Assembly: GCA_023375785.1 (NCBI GenBank)
Contig: SZWC01000096.1
Location: forward strand, 1-64,000
Origin: Penium margaritaceum
Taxonomy: Eukaryota; Streptophyta; Zygnematophyceae; Desmidiales; Peniaceae
Direction: 5' to 3'
Length of the DNA: 64,000 nucleotides
The position numbers and the translations under genes were made by a program. Under the pieces are notes generated by a model. That model did not search any database and had not been told where the DNA came from. It was given only the letters and a program-made list of their open reading frames with translations. This document shows positions 11,700-21,480 of this stretch, one piece after another (the first letter of the stretch is position 1; each line of letters opens with the position of its first letter).

Positions 11700-12170
11700 G
11701 TAGTAGGAGATACAGTCCTTACTAGACAATGGCATGTGGAAGCTAACTGAGCGTCCACCTGGACCCAAGATTATGAAGTGCAAGTGGGTATTCAAGAAGA
11801 TGCGGGTTGCACATGGCAACCTGGAAAGAGTAAAAGGGGAGGCTCGTTGCCATGGGCTTCTCACAGTAGGAGGGCATCCACTATACAAAAACCTTTTCTC
11901 TCATTACAAAGTTTTCTTCTCTACGCACACTCCTCTCTTATGCAGTAGCTGAGGACTTTGAAGTTCACCACATGGATGTCAAGACGGCATTCTTGAATGG
12001 TTACCTAGAGGAGGACATCTACAAGGAGTAGCAAGAGGGATTCATTATGGATGGCCAAGAGCACTTGGTTTGTAAGCTGCAGAAGTTGCTGTATGGCCTC
12101 AAGGAAGCGTCGCGTGCTTCGAACCAGAAGTTGGATGCGGCACTCTAGTACATGGGGTTTGAGCGCAATG
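11700..12170 (+). pseudogene. RT fragment of element C
   Basis: Shows the RT opening (KCKWVFKKM) and the HHMDVKTAFLNG motif near 11970, then the PEGF-like and LYGLK-like regions. It ends abruptly at the first base of the LTR of element I. Confidence 0.7.
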
Positions 12171-12824
12171 TGTCAATGCGGCGGATAGCAACGGTCTAGA
12201 AAACGGGTCCCGACATGGGAGGCCGCCAACGGCTCTTGGTATTGCACCCAAGATTACATATCACCCTCAAACGAGGGATCGACACTTTAGGTTCGTTTGG
12301 TTTGCAACCTCACAAAGTCCACATGTTGGTCTCTAGTGTCTACCTTTGGTTGGACACTCTCTGAGGAGTCTCAAAGGCAAGAACTGTAAATGGATGCATG
12401 CAAGGTATAGGCTTTCATACTTGCTGAGCTTTGTTAAAGCTTGTGTTTGTAGTGGCTCCACTGGAGCCAACCTCAACCTACAGTCCTACTTGGTGTGTCC
12501 TTAGATCGCCAAGTGTCATCCTCAAGGCAGGATCTAAGAAGCTTCATAGAAGCTTCCTGTCCCAGTTTGGACCACAAAGAAAACTGCGACCGTCGCGGGG
12601 TTTGAACCCGCGACCTCTTGCCTGAGACTCCGATGCTTATTCAACCAAGCCAAAAAGGTATGGTTCCTTTGATGAGCCACAGAGGACATACTCATTATGG
12701 GCAGTGCATTCCTGGCCCATCTCAGAACAGACCAAGGGGACGTACTCCATATTGCAGTGCATGCCTTGTCTATATGTGTAGCTAGCCAGCTAGGCAGTGG
12801 ACAAGGTGCATACTATTTCAACAA
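12171..12824 (-). repeat. 3' LTR of element I (Copia-3 variant)
   Basis: On the minus strand it starts TGTTGAAATAG and ends ATTGACA, directly after a purine-rich tract. Its second half matches the Copia-3 LTR (CTTTGAGACTCCTCA, and the end with TTTTCTAGACCGTTGC), while the middle is distinct. It holds the best-preserved tRNA-like module in the window. Confidence 0.8.
12592..12650 (-). other. tRNA-like module (D-arm and T-arm) inside the LTR
   Basis: On the minus strand the order is a D-arm-like hairpin (GCTT...AAGC, 12635-12650; degenerate A box TGGCTTGGTTGA), an anticodon-arm-like stretch, and then a T-arm (12592-12614). The T-arm stem is perfect (GTCGCGGG with CCGCGAC) and its loop contains GGTTCAAACCC, a good match to the pol III B box GGTTCRANTCC. 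I see no complete acceptor stem, so this is probably a tRNA-derived promoter module rather than a working tRNA gene. Confidence 0.6.
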
Positions 12825-12899
12825 ATCTCTCCCTTGCATCTCTGTCCATCCATCGCTTACTGGGTTCTATTAATGCCTTAGGGCTCACCCTTCCTCTAC

Positions 12900-14135
12900 C
12901 GCACTCCTCATGTTGAATCCATGAATGCCTCCATAGTGCAAGTCGCTCTCCAGCGGCTTGGTCATTTACTCTGCAAGCATGCTCTTTGTTCCGCAATGCT
13001 GCAAGTCCACCACGTTCTTCATGACCAGGTCACGTGAGTAGTGGTAATGTATGTCGCCGTACTTTGCTTGCCGGGAGATGATCTTGTCTTCAGCCATGAA
13101 GATGGTGCTCATGTTGTCCACGTGTACGACCGTGGCATTCTTCTATGGCACTGTCATTCCGTCAAGCAGGCTGCGCAGCCATTACGTCTCCTTCAACACC
13201 TCATACAGAGCAACGTACTGTGCCTTAGCTGTGGACATCGAAACACAATCCTGCTTCCTACTGGCCCATGAGATGACAACACCATTCAAGATGCACACGT
13301 ATCGAGATGTGGATTTCCCATCGTTGAGATTTCCTCCCTAGTCTGTGTTTCTGTAGCACTTCAGGCAAAGGGGGTCCGTTCCTTCTTGGCCTCCAAGGAT
13401 GAGACCCATGTGACGTGTCTTTTGTAGGTAGCGCAAGATGCGCTTGACTATTTACTTGCCAATGTTGTGGCCTAGGATTGGCCACGAATCTGCTCACTTA
13501 TCCCACAGCATAGCATATGTCCGGACGAGTCCCTACCATGGCGCACATAATGCTACCCACGATGAACTTGTAGGGGATGTGTTGCATCTCCCTTTATTAT
13601 ACTTTGTTGCTTGGCGACATGGAGGTATTCAGCTTTGTATCGGTTGTCATTTGGGTGCTGACAGGTTTGCATTCTTCCATGTGGTAGGGCTTCGGTACGT
13701 CAACAATTTACTTTGTTTGGTTGAGTTTGATGGTGCTTGCTACTCAATTGCGGTGGATGGTAATCCTGAGGTAGTAATCAAGAGTACCCATGTCTTTCAT
13801 CTTTAAACTTTGGCTGAGGTCAGACTTCAGCTCATCTAGTAGCTCGACCGAAGACGAGCACATGATTAGATCATCCACGTACAGTGCAACGAGCATCAGC
13901 CCTCTCTCATCATCGCGCACCTACATGCTCAGGTCATTTTGGCAACGCGCAAAAGAGAGGCCGGTCATGAAACCATCCATGTCTTTGTACCACATCCTTG
14001 GGGCCTGTCTCAGCCCGTAGAGCGCTTTCACCAACTTGCACACCTTGCTCTTGGGAGCTTTGACTCCTTTGGGAACCTCCATCAGCACTTCCTTGTCCAG
14101 CTTTCCATAAAGAAATGCTGTCTAGACGTCCATCT
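12900..14135 (-). pseudogene. RT and RNase H remnant of element I
   Basis: The minus strand carries HQMDVQTAFLYGKLDKEV near 14120, then VKALYGLRQAPRMWYKDM, the YVDDLIM catalytic box near 13880, and further on DMGTLDYYL and GTRPDICYAVG, leading into the RNase H region below about 13500. All are standard copia RT/RH landmarks. Several breaks. Confidence 0.75.
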
Positions 14136-14329
14136 GGTGCTAGTGCTTTCACACGTGGTGGTTTTTCGTCGTCGTCGTCAGACGAGTTGTCAGACTCCAA
14201 GTCAGACTCGGAAGCCCCGGACGCCTCGGTTTTCGCGTCCATGTCGGATGCTGCATCATCCTCCACAGCTACTCTCCCATTCCCACCACGTGCTTGCAAA
14301 GCGAGCCATTTTTCAGGTGCTTTAGTCTT

Positions 14330-15068
14330 CAGACTCAAGCAACACTATCCACTCTCCCACTTTTGGAGTGAGGTTCGGGTCCAGTAGCTCTCCCTTTTCA
14401 AGGGTGCGTTCGTCAAACACGACGTCGCAGCTCCTGAGGAGCCTGCCTGCTTCCTGGTCCCAAAGCCGATAGGCTTTCTGCAATGTGATACACCAAACCA
14501 TGACGCACTTCCTTGGAACGTGTGGCCAGCTTGCCTCCACCTTCTCACAACTGGATCTTCACCCATGCAGTTGACCCAAACACCTTCAGATGAGATGTGT
14601 TGGGTTTCTTTCCCAACCATGCTTCCTGTGGGGTCTTCATCTGCTTGTCCTCCTCCTTTCCACGCTTCTGCAAGGCGGTTGCTGGCGTGAGATTCAAGAG
14701 GTAGCAGGCCGTTGTTGCTGCTTCTGCCCAAAAGTGAGGTGGGAGCTTAGCGTCGAAGAGCATGCTTCGCACCATGCCGAGTAGGGTCTGGTTTATCCTC
14801 TCGGCCACGCTTTTGCTTTGGGGGTTGTAAGGGGTGGTTTGCTCGTGGCGGATACCATGAAGCTTGAGCCAAGGCTTGCATGCCTTGTACTGACCCCCGT
14901 TGTCACTTCGGAGCGTCTTCACCTTCTTGGACGTTTGCCGCTCCACCATGGCGTCAAACTTGAGGAGCTTCTTTTTGACATCTCTCTTTATTTTGAGGAA
15001 GTAGATCCACAACTTGCGGCTGTGGTCGTCTATGAAGGTAAGGAAGTACTTGCTTCCTTTGTTAGACG
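14330..15068 (-). pseudogene. integrase C-terminal part of element I
   Basis: The minus strand shows DVKKKLLKFDAMVERQTSKK, TLRSDNGGQYKAC with the second catalytic aspartate, TTPYNPQSKSVAERIN with the catalytic glutamate, then FWAEAATTACYLLN and a C-terminal tail. The N-terminal half of the same integrase lies beyond element D, from 20705 upward. Confidence 0.8.
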
Positions 15069-15130
15069 TGTTGGAATGATGCTCCTCGCCATGGCAGGAG
15101 TGACTCCAAAAAGGAACACAAAAAAGACAA

Positions 15131-15192
15131 GCCTTAGTAGCTTACTGGTTAATGGTGTCCACCTCTAGAGGCAGGGGCCCGGGTTCAAGTCC
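15131..15192 (+). other. tRNA-like module in Copia-2 LTR (A and B boxes)
   Basis: The sequence TAGCTTACTGG (A-box-like; TAGCTTAGTGG in the 3' LTR) is followed about 43 bp later by GGGTTCAAGTCC. This is a full match to the pol III B box GGTTCRANTCC. The spacing fits a tRNA gene. The block CTCTAGAGGCAGGGGCC between the boxes resembles the module in the Copia-3 LTR. Confidence 0.6.
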
Positions 15193-15420
15193 CACAAGAT
15201 GAAATTCTGCCCTGCCTCAAGGGAGGTAGAAAATAGATGCGAGCAAGCTAGCTCAACCTCTAGAGTTCCTCTGTAAGTTTCTAGAAGGCCAGGTGAGGGT
15301 CGAGGAAGCTGGCACACCTTCTAGAAGGGGTGACTTATTCTACAAGGCATCTAGAGGTGTCTTGGTCTTATGGACACTTTCCCTCCTACTAGAAGCAAGT
15401 TGAGGAGTCTAGGAAGGGGC

Positions 15421-15435
15421 AGAAACTTCTAGAGG
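15421..15435 (+). promoter_or_regulatory. heat-shock-element-like motif in Copia-2 LTR
   Basis: GAAacTTCtaGAg is a three-unit alternating array close to the heat-shock-factor site nGAAnnTTCnnGAAn. It sits about 130 bp upstream of the TATA box. The 3' LTR has the same array (20357-20369). Further TTCTAGAA palindromes occur elsewhere in the LTR. Function is inferred from sequence only. Confidence 0.4.
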
Positions 15436-15557
15436 AGGGAAGGGATGCCTTCCTAGGTGGGAAAAAGGACAGCCTACCAAGGGATACTCTAGAAGCCATG
15501 GAATCGGCTAGGAAGCTCCAAATCTAGTATGCTTTGGTCTTCTGGAAAGCTTATATC

Positions 15558-15577
15558 AGTGGCTATAAAAAGCCACT
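15558..15577 (+). promoter_or_regulatory. TATA box within a perfect palindrome, Copia-2 U3
   Basis: AGTGGC, then TATAAAAA, then GCCACT: six-base arms flank a strong TATA box. The same 20 bases occur in the 3' LTR at 20493-20512. It is probably the pol II core promoter of the element. Confidence 0.65.
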
Positions 15578-15771
15578 GCTTGTGAGCCTTGATCAAGTGT
15601 ATATTTCCAGTCAATTGAGGCCAAAACTATCACCTCAATCTCTGACCAGTTTTCCGCCATCCTTGGAACCAGTTGCCTCCACAGTTTCAGTCTCTCCATA
15701 AACAGTTGGTGGTGTGAACCAGCCACTGCTAGGGACCCTCCAGGGTGCACACTCACCCTCAAGCCAACAAA

Positions 15772-15785
15772 GGGTTATGGGCCCA
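15772..15785 (+). other. primer-binding site, half-tRNA type
   Basis: GGGTTATGGGCCCA starts three bases after the LTR. It is the reverse complement of TGGGCCCATAACCC, the anticodon stem-loop of plant initiator tRNA-Met, and not of the tRNA 3' end. Known precedent: Drosophila copia primes from an internally cleaved initiator tRNA-Met. The same site follows the 5' LTR of element F. Confidence 0.75.
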
Positions 15786-15837
15786 GGCCTCTAAGGGGTT
15801 CAAAGTCAGCTTGATTTTACGCTTCCAACAATAAGAC

Positions 15838-16670
15838 ATGGCAACCGGCGAGCAAGAGAGCAGCCGTGCTGTCTTTAAGTTTGATGGGACAGGCTTTGCC
15901 TTGTGGAGGTGGCAGTTTGAGGTCTTCCTCGACGACAAGGGACTGCTTGAGCTCGTGAAAGGTGATGAGACTGCTCCGCCGGAGACTGCAACGGCTGAGG
16001 TGAAGGAGGCATACAAGAAGCACAACAAAAAGGCGTTGGCGCTCCTTGTGTCCACGTTATGCCCACCAATACTTGGGGACATCCAAGGATGCACCCTGGC
16101 CACAAAAGCATGGTCAAAACTATGCTACATCTACCAGTCAAGCAACCTTTCCAATCAGTTCGTCATCTTGAAACGGCTCATCACCCTCCTAGTTAACGAA
16201 GGTGACAACATCATGGAGATCATGCAACAGATTGAGTCGCTCGCAACAGAGTGCGTGGCCACTAGTTGGGAGGTCGACTCTCAGCTACAAGCTATGATCC
16301 TCCTTCTGGCCTTGCCGGACAGCTGGAGTCCCATGATCACAGTCCTTGGTGGCTGGCCTTCCGACGAGCTCAAATACCCGAAGGTTGCTGAGTACGTGCG
16401 CAATGAGTGGATGCAACGTGGCCGTCGAGAGAGTGCAGCGGCATCAAGTTCACCTTACACGGTTCATCCTCAAAGTGGAAGCCGAGGTGGCAAGTGGAAG
16501 GGTGCCAAACAGGGCACCAAGAAGGGTGACAAGAAGGGGGAGTGCTTCAACTGCGGCAAGGAGGGCCACTACGCGCGCAACTGTCCTAAGAAGAAAACAG
16601 ATCGGTCGCAGCGGGGTGGGAAGAAAGACGAGCACGCCCTTATGGCGTACAACTCCACCAACTTGAAGGA
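15838..16670 (+). pseudogene. gag of element D (Copia-2)
   Basis: Starts at an ATG 68 bp after the LTR (MATGEQESSRAVFKF). The N-terminal DGTGFALWRWQFEVFL is the plant copia gag N-terminal motif. A UBN2-like middle follows (AKAWSKLCYIYQSSNLSNQF, LQAMILLLALPDSW). Then comes a basic stretch and a CCHC zinc knuckle, CFNCGKEGHYARNC, near 16540-16590. Gag packages the RNA into particles. This is one of the best-kept gag copies here; the downstream protease is in the same region but decayed. Confidence 0.85.
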
Positions 16671-17230
16671 TCCGGGAGTTGCCGTCATTGACTTTTGGAT
16701 CAGGCCGCCACACGCAATGCAACAGGGCAGCATTTGTCACCTATGGCGCCTCGGAGAGACGCATGAAGGTGGCCAATGGAAAAAGAGAGGTGGCAGCCGG
16801 TGAGGGTAACGTCCGCATTGAGTCAATTGTGGATGGAAAACCAGTCACGAGTATAATCTACGATGTGCTGGTATGCCCATTTTTGGGGTAAACCTGCTCT
16901 CCGTCAGCCGGCTTACCGACAAGGGACTTGAGGTGCTCTTCACAAAGAAGGAGGCTATCATCCGCAAAGAGGACAAAGGTGAGGGGATTGTGCATGCCAA
17001 GAGGGAGGACGGCTTGTACCTGCTACGCACAAAGATCCTCAGCAGCCGGGTGGGGTCCAACGCCGCCAATCGTCCAACGAAGGATGGAGGAGACCTGGAC
17101 CTATGCCGCCGCCGACTCTGCCACATTTCTCCATCGACAGTGAAGGAGATGGCTAAGAGGGAAGTGGTGCGGGGTCTCCAAATGAGCAACCTTGATGGAA
17201 CCAAGGAGACCGTGTGTGAGCCATGAATCA
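16670..17230 (+). pseudogene. protease and GAG-pre-integrase of element D
   Basis: The AVID motif at the start corresponds to the aspartic protease active-site region (element F keeps AVIDSGSGRH at the same place). VNLLSVSRLTDKGLEVLF then marks the end of the protease. LCRRRLCHISPSTVKEMAKREVV is the GAG-pre-integrase zinc-binding region with its H-x-S and EMAK elements. Broken copy. Confidence 0.75.
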
Positions 17231-17249
17231 TTGGCAAATCAACGGGGCA

Positions 17250-17990
17250 GCCATTTGTGGCCAAGGGGACACGTGCATCGGTAAAACTGGCCGTGGTGCA
17301 CACAGATGTGTGTGGACTGCTTGAGAGCTCCATCGGCGGAGCTCGCTACTTCCTCACCTTCATCAAGGACAACAGCCGGAAACTCTACCTCTACCCAATG
17401 AAGCGGAAGAGTGAGGTCCATGCGTGCATGCAGGAGTTTGTTGCAGATGTGGAGCGGCAACCAGAGTTGAAGGTGAAGGCATTCCGGAGTGACAACGGCG
17501 GTGAATATGCAGGATGCCTTGGGTGGATGAAGAGCAAGGGGATTGAGTGGCAGAAAACAACCCCACACTCCCCACAACAGAATGGCGTCACAGAGAGTGA
17601 ATCGCACAATCCTTAACATGGTGTGATCCATGTTGAGCGACGCCGGCCTTACACAACGGTGTTCGGTGGAGGCGGCAAGGACAGCAGCGTACATCATGAA
17701 TCTCATGCCGACCAAGCCGCTGAAGGACAAGGAGAGCAAGGCGTGGAAGACGCCACAAGAGGTGTGGAGCGGGAGGAAGCCGGCGGTGGGTCACCTTCGC
17801 ACGTTTGGTTGTGTTGCACATGTAATGGTACAAGCACGTGAGGGACGGAGCAAGCTAGACCCGCGTACCCACCGGTTGATTTTCCTTGGATATGAGAGCG
17901 GAAGCAAGGCACACCAGCTCTATGACCCAAGGAGGTAGCAGATTGTGCGGAGTTGCGACGTCACGTTTGACGAGAAAAGCCGTTGGACAG
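17250..17990 (+). pseudogene. integrase of element D
   Basis: KLAVVHTDVCGLLESS carries the first catalytic aspartate, KAFRSDNGGEYAGCLGWMKSKG the second, and TTPHSPQQNGV precedes the glutamate. FLGYESGSKAHQLYDP and RSCDVTFDEK form the C-terminal tail. Gene order and family match element F, where the same segment is split by element E. Few breaks. Confidence 0.85.
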
Positions 17991-18439
17991 ACAAGGAGGC
18001 AGGTCTCTCGAAGAGGGGGGAGTGGATGCCACTTCTTGAGGAGGAGACGCGGGATGACATGAATGAGGGTGACATCCTCGCATCACCACCAACCGGAGAG
18101 CATCGCTTGAGGGATGGGCGAGTGGCAGACTTTATTCCGGCCAGTTTGGATGAGGAATCCAAAGCACCGGAGATGGATGTGGAGGTGGGGAGTCAACAGA
18201 TGTCTCCAAGGTCTCCAAGAGAGGGTGAGCAGGCGCTTGGAGAGGATGGCATAAAAAGGGGACAACAACAACAACAACCGCCTCAAGAGCCCCGCACGAG
18301 TAACCGTGTACAAAGAAGGACAAAAAGGTATGATGCCGACAAGGGCATTTGGACTGGGTTTGCACAAGCCTTCTTCACGCAAGAGGAGCCTCAATCTGTA
18401 AAGGAGGCACTACAGCGGAAGGATGGGGCTGAGTAGGAG

Positions 18440-19200
18440 GGAGCAATAAAATCTGAGCTTGCCTCCCACGAGGAGAACGGCACTTGGGAGCTGGTTGACT
18501 GGCCGGAGGGCGAGAAAATCATCGGCTCCAAGTGGATCTTCCGGAAGAAGCTCACAAACGAGGGGAAGGTGGAGCGGTACAAGGCGTGGCTGGTGGCAAA
18601 ATGATATGCCTAGAGAAAAGGGGAGCACTACGACAAGACCTTTGCACCATTTGCCAAGTTTTCCTCCATCCGTACTATCCTCTCGGTGGCAGCGGCACGC
18701 GACTACGAAATCCACAAAATGGACGTGAAAACCGCGTTCCTCAATGCCGACCTGGAGAAGGAAGTCTACATGGAGGTGCCAGAGGGGGTGGATGTGCTGC
18801 AAGGGAAGGTGTGCCGGCTTCGCAAGGTGCTCTATGGACTGAAACAAGCTCCGCTCATGTGGTACCTCAAGATGGATAGTTTCATGGGTGAGCTTGGCTT
18901 CAAGCGCTGCGAGGCTGATCACAGCGTGTACGTGCGTAATCAGCCAAGACTCCACCAAATTGTCGTCCTCTACGTGGATGACCTCATCCTTGTGTCTTCG
19001 GATGAGGGGGAGCTCAAGAGCCTGAAACAATAGCCTGGCGGTCGGTTCAAGATGACAAACATGGGTGAGCTTGAGTACTACCTCGGCATCGCCATCAAGA
19101 GGGACCACAAAGCACGCACGCTGGAGATGGGTCAAGAAAAACATGTGCAGGAGGTGCTCCGCCACTACAACATGGAGGAGTGAAACCCCTTCGGCACACC
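18440..19200 (+). pseudogene. reverse transcriptase of element D
   Basis: SELASHEENGTWELVDWPEG and GSKWIFRKKLTNEG open the domain. MDVKTAFLNADLEKEVYMEVPEG and LRKVLYGLKQAPLMWYLKMD follow. The catalytic box LYVDDLILVSS lies near 18970-19000, and MGELEYYLGI follows near 19060. All copia RT landmarks appear in order. The frame is broken at a few points. Confidence 0.85.
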
Positions 19201-19940
19201 TATGACAACGACATGGGAGCTGAGCTCGAGCATGGGCCCGAGCACGGAGGACGAGAAGGCGGAGATGGCCGGAGTACCTTACCAGTCCGCAGTTGGCAGC
19301 ATAATGTATGCCATGGTGGCAACGCAGCCTGACCTTGCCTTTGCTGAAGGACAAGTGAGCCGCTATGTTGATGATCCGGGGCCGCTACATTGGCAAGCGG
19401 TGAAGAAAATCCTCCGCTACTTGAAGGCAACGACACATTCACGACTTGTGTTTGGAGGGAGAGCGCAGACTGACTCCCTCGAGTTGGTTGGGTATCTGAT
19501 GCTGACTGGGCAGGTGACGTTGATGACCGCAAGTCAACATCAGGCTATGGTTTTGTGCTTGGTGGTGCAGCGGTGTCTTGGGGAAGCCGGAAGCAGGACA
19601 GTGCGGCTCTATCCAGCATTGAGGCGGAGTATATTGCGCTCGCGGAAGCCGCAAAGGAGGCACTATGGCTACAGCAATCGCTCTAGGAGATTGGGGTGCC
19701 GCAAAAGATGCCAACGGCACTCAATGTTGACAACATGAGTGCCATCAGCCTGACTAAGAACCCTCTGCTTCACCGGAGGACCAAGTACATAGAGATCCGG
19801 CATCACTTTGCATGAGACCTTGTTGCAAAGGGTGATGTGGTGCTTGTGCACTGCGGCACAAAGCACATGCTTGCTGATGCCATGACAAAGGTGCAACCCA
19901 AGGACAGGCATGATGCTACTTGTATGGAGCTTGGGCTTTC
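19200..19940 (+). pseudogene. RNase H of element D
   Basis: PYQSAVGSIMYAMVATQPDLAFA, HWQAVKKILRYLKATTH and LVFGG lead into the RNase H domain. Its later landmarks (SGYG-like, [16 protein letters not shown] and HRRTKYIEIRHHF-like fragments) lie in more than one frame. The region ends close to the purine-rich AAGGAAAGAT tract next to the 3' LTR. Confidence 0.75.
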
Positions 19941-20003
19941 CCAAGCCTCTTGAGTTGCAGGCTAAGCATGGACAACTGCCATGGGTGACGCGCAAGGAAA
20001 GAT

Positions 20004-20704
20004 TGTTGGAATGATGCTCCTCACCATGGGAGGAGTGACTCCAAAAAGGAACACCAAAAACACAAGCCTTAGTAGCTTAGTGGTTAATGGTGTCCACCTC
20101 TAGAGGCAGGGGCCTGGGTTCAAGTCCCACAAGATGAAATTCTGCCCTGCCTCAAGGGAGGTGGAAAACAGATGCCAGGAAGCTAGCTCGACCTCTAGAG
20201 TTCCTCTTTAAGTTTCTAGAAGGCCAGGTGAGGGTCCAGGAAGCTGGCACACCTTCTAGAAGGGGTGACTTGTTCTAAAAGGCATCTAGAGGTGTCTTGG
20301 TCTTATGGACACCTTCCCTCTTACTAGAAGCAAGCTAAGGAATCTAGGAAGGGGCAGAAGCTTCTAGAGGAGGGAAGGGATGCCTTCCTAGGTGGGAAAA
20401 AGGTCAACCTATCAAGGGATACTCTAGAAGCCATAGAATCTGCTAGGAAGCTCCAAATCTGGCATGCTTTGGTCTTCTGGAAAGCTCATATCAGTGGCTA
20501 TAAAAAGCCACTATTTGCAAGCCTTGATCAAGTGTACATTCCCAGTCAATTGAGGCAAAAACCATTGCCTCAATCTCAGACCAGTTTTCCGCCATCCTTG
20601 GAACCAGTTGCCTCCACAGTTTTAGTCTCTCCAAAAACAGTTGGTGGTGTGAACCAGCCACTGCTAGGGACCCTCCAGGGTGCACACTCACCCTCTGGCC
20701 AACA
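20004..20704 (+). repeat. 3' LTR of element D (Copia-2)
   Basis: 701 bp, TGTTGGAATG to GGCCAACA, following the purine tract AAGGAAAGAT. It carries the tRNA-like module (A box TAGCTTAGTGG at 20073-20083, B box GGTTCAAGTCC at 20117-20127), the three-unit heat-shock-like array and the palindromic TATA box. Confidence 0.95.
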
Positions 20705-20719
20705 AGACAATGTGCGGAA

Positions 20720-21480
20720 GGGTCCACACACATCATTGTGTATCATTTCTAAGACGTGCTCTGCTCGTTGACCTCCTCTCCCAAACGACTTCTTTGCCTT
20801 TGCTTGGAGACATGGTTCACACAATGCACACCATCCGCCATGCTTTATGGCGCACCCTTTTATTACCCGGAAAATCTCTTGCTCGTGCACCTTCTGTAGC
20901 GTGCTGTTGGCCACATGGCAAAATTGCCGGTGTCACAGCTCAGTGTGAGTGTCCTTGGTTGATGTGGCGGCCGCAGTGGTTGCTGGTGGTGCATCCTTTG
21001 GCTCCGGTGCCACGGTCTTGGTGGTACATGCGAGTTCCTCATCCGACGCCTTGGTTACTTTTGTTTGAGGCACGTAGAGGCCATCAAATCTTGGAACTTG
21101 AAGCATAAGATCGTGTTTGGTGTACAAAATCTGGATGTCCTCGTTTTTTAGGGCCACCGCTTCCTTGTTGGTGAACACCACTGTCATGTTGTTGTCAGTG
21201 CTTTGTAACATAGACAACAAGTTGGCTGCAAATAAGGGCATGTACACCACCTTTTGAAGGTTGACCACCTTCTCCACACCATTCACGTTGAACGTGATGA
21301 CCTTGTCCCCTTTGCCCATGGCTTGGACGATGCCGCCATTTCCACACTTGATGCACATGACAGATTCGGCCATGGAGCCAAATCCACCCTTCTCATTTGA
21401 TGAGTGGTAGTTGGTGCCCGAGTGAAGGGCGAATGCACCGGGCCTGAGGATCACTGCGCCCTTCATGGGCAGCCCCCTAG
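20720..21480 (-). pseudogene. protease and GAG-pre-integrase of element I
   Basis: The minus strand shows FALHSGTNYHSSNEKGGF (degenerate protease active-site region), GNGGIVQAMGKGDKVITFNVNG, VVYMPLFAANLLSMLQSTDNNMTVVF, and a GAG-pre-integrase tail ending near CGPFRT. This matches Copia-3 elements H and N. Confidence 0.75.

Larger units (their letters stand above)
8576..12170 (+). mobile_element. element C: Copia-1, truncated at both ends
   Basis: Starts inside the Copia-1 leader (similar to the leader of element E). It continues through gag (8964 to about 9900), protease (about 9990-10245), GAG-pre-integrase, integrase (about 10560-11250), linker and the first half of RT (about 11700-12170). 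The similarity stops where the LTR of element I begins, so I inserted into or recombined with C. No LTR of C itself is present. Fossil with many breaks. Confidence 0.8.
15069..15769 (+). repeat. 5' LTR of element D (Copia-2)
   Basis: Begins TGTTGGAATG and ends AGCCAACA. It contains a tRNA-like module near its start, about ten TCTAG motifs (several as TTCTAGAA), and a TATA box at the centre of a perfect inverted repeat. It matches the 3' LTR end to end and the two LTRs of element F. Confidence 0.95.
15069..20704 (+). mobile_element. element D: Copia-2, full length with two LTRs
   Basis: Two LTRs of 701 bp each flank an internal region with primer site, gag, protease, integrase, RT and RNase H in copia order. 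The flanks are AGACG (15064-15068) and AGACA (20705-20709), a 5-bp target duplication with one change. It lies in the integrase of element I, in the opposite orientation. By eye the LTRs differ at about 6 per cent of sites, pointing to an old but not ancient insertion. The coding region is broken at a handful of places. Confidence 0.9.

Noticed and set aside
12592-12650. A genuine tRNA gene on the minus strand
   Set aside because: It lies within an LTR, and homologous modules recur in other LTRs in worn form. I could not see a full acceptor stem, so I call it tRNA-like only.
15069-15769. A Cassandra-type TRIM with 5S rRNA in the LTR
   Set aside because: The pol III boxes match the tRNA A/B pattern, not the 5S A box, intermediate element and C box. 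The element is full length with pol genes.
18410-19354. A 314-codon open frame on the minus strand opposite RT of element D
   Set aside because: The plus strand holds the RT motifs, including the YVDD box. The opposite frame has no recognisable motif and reflects base composition.
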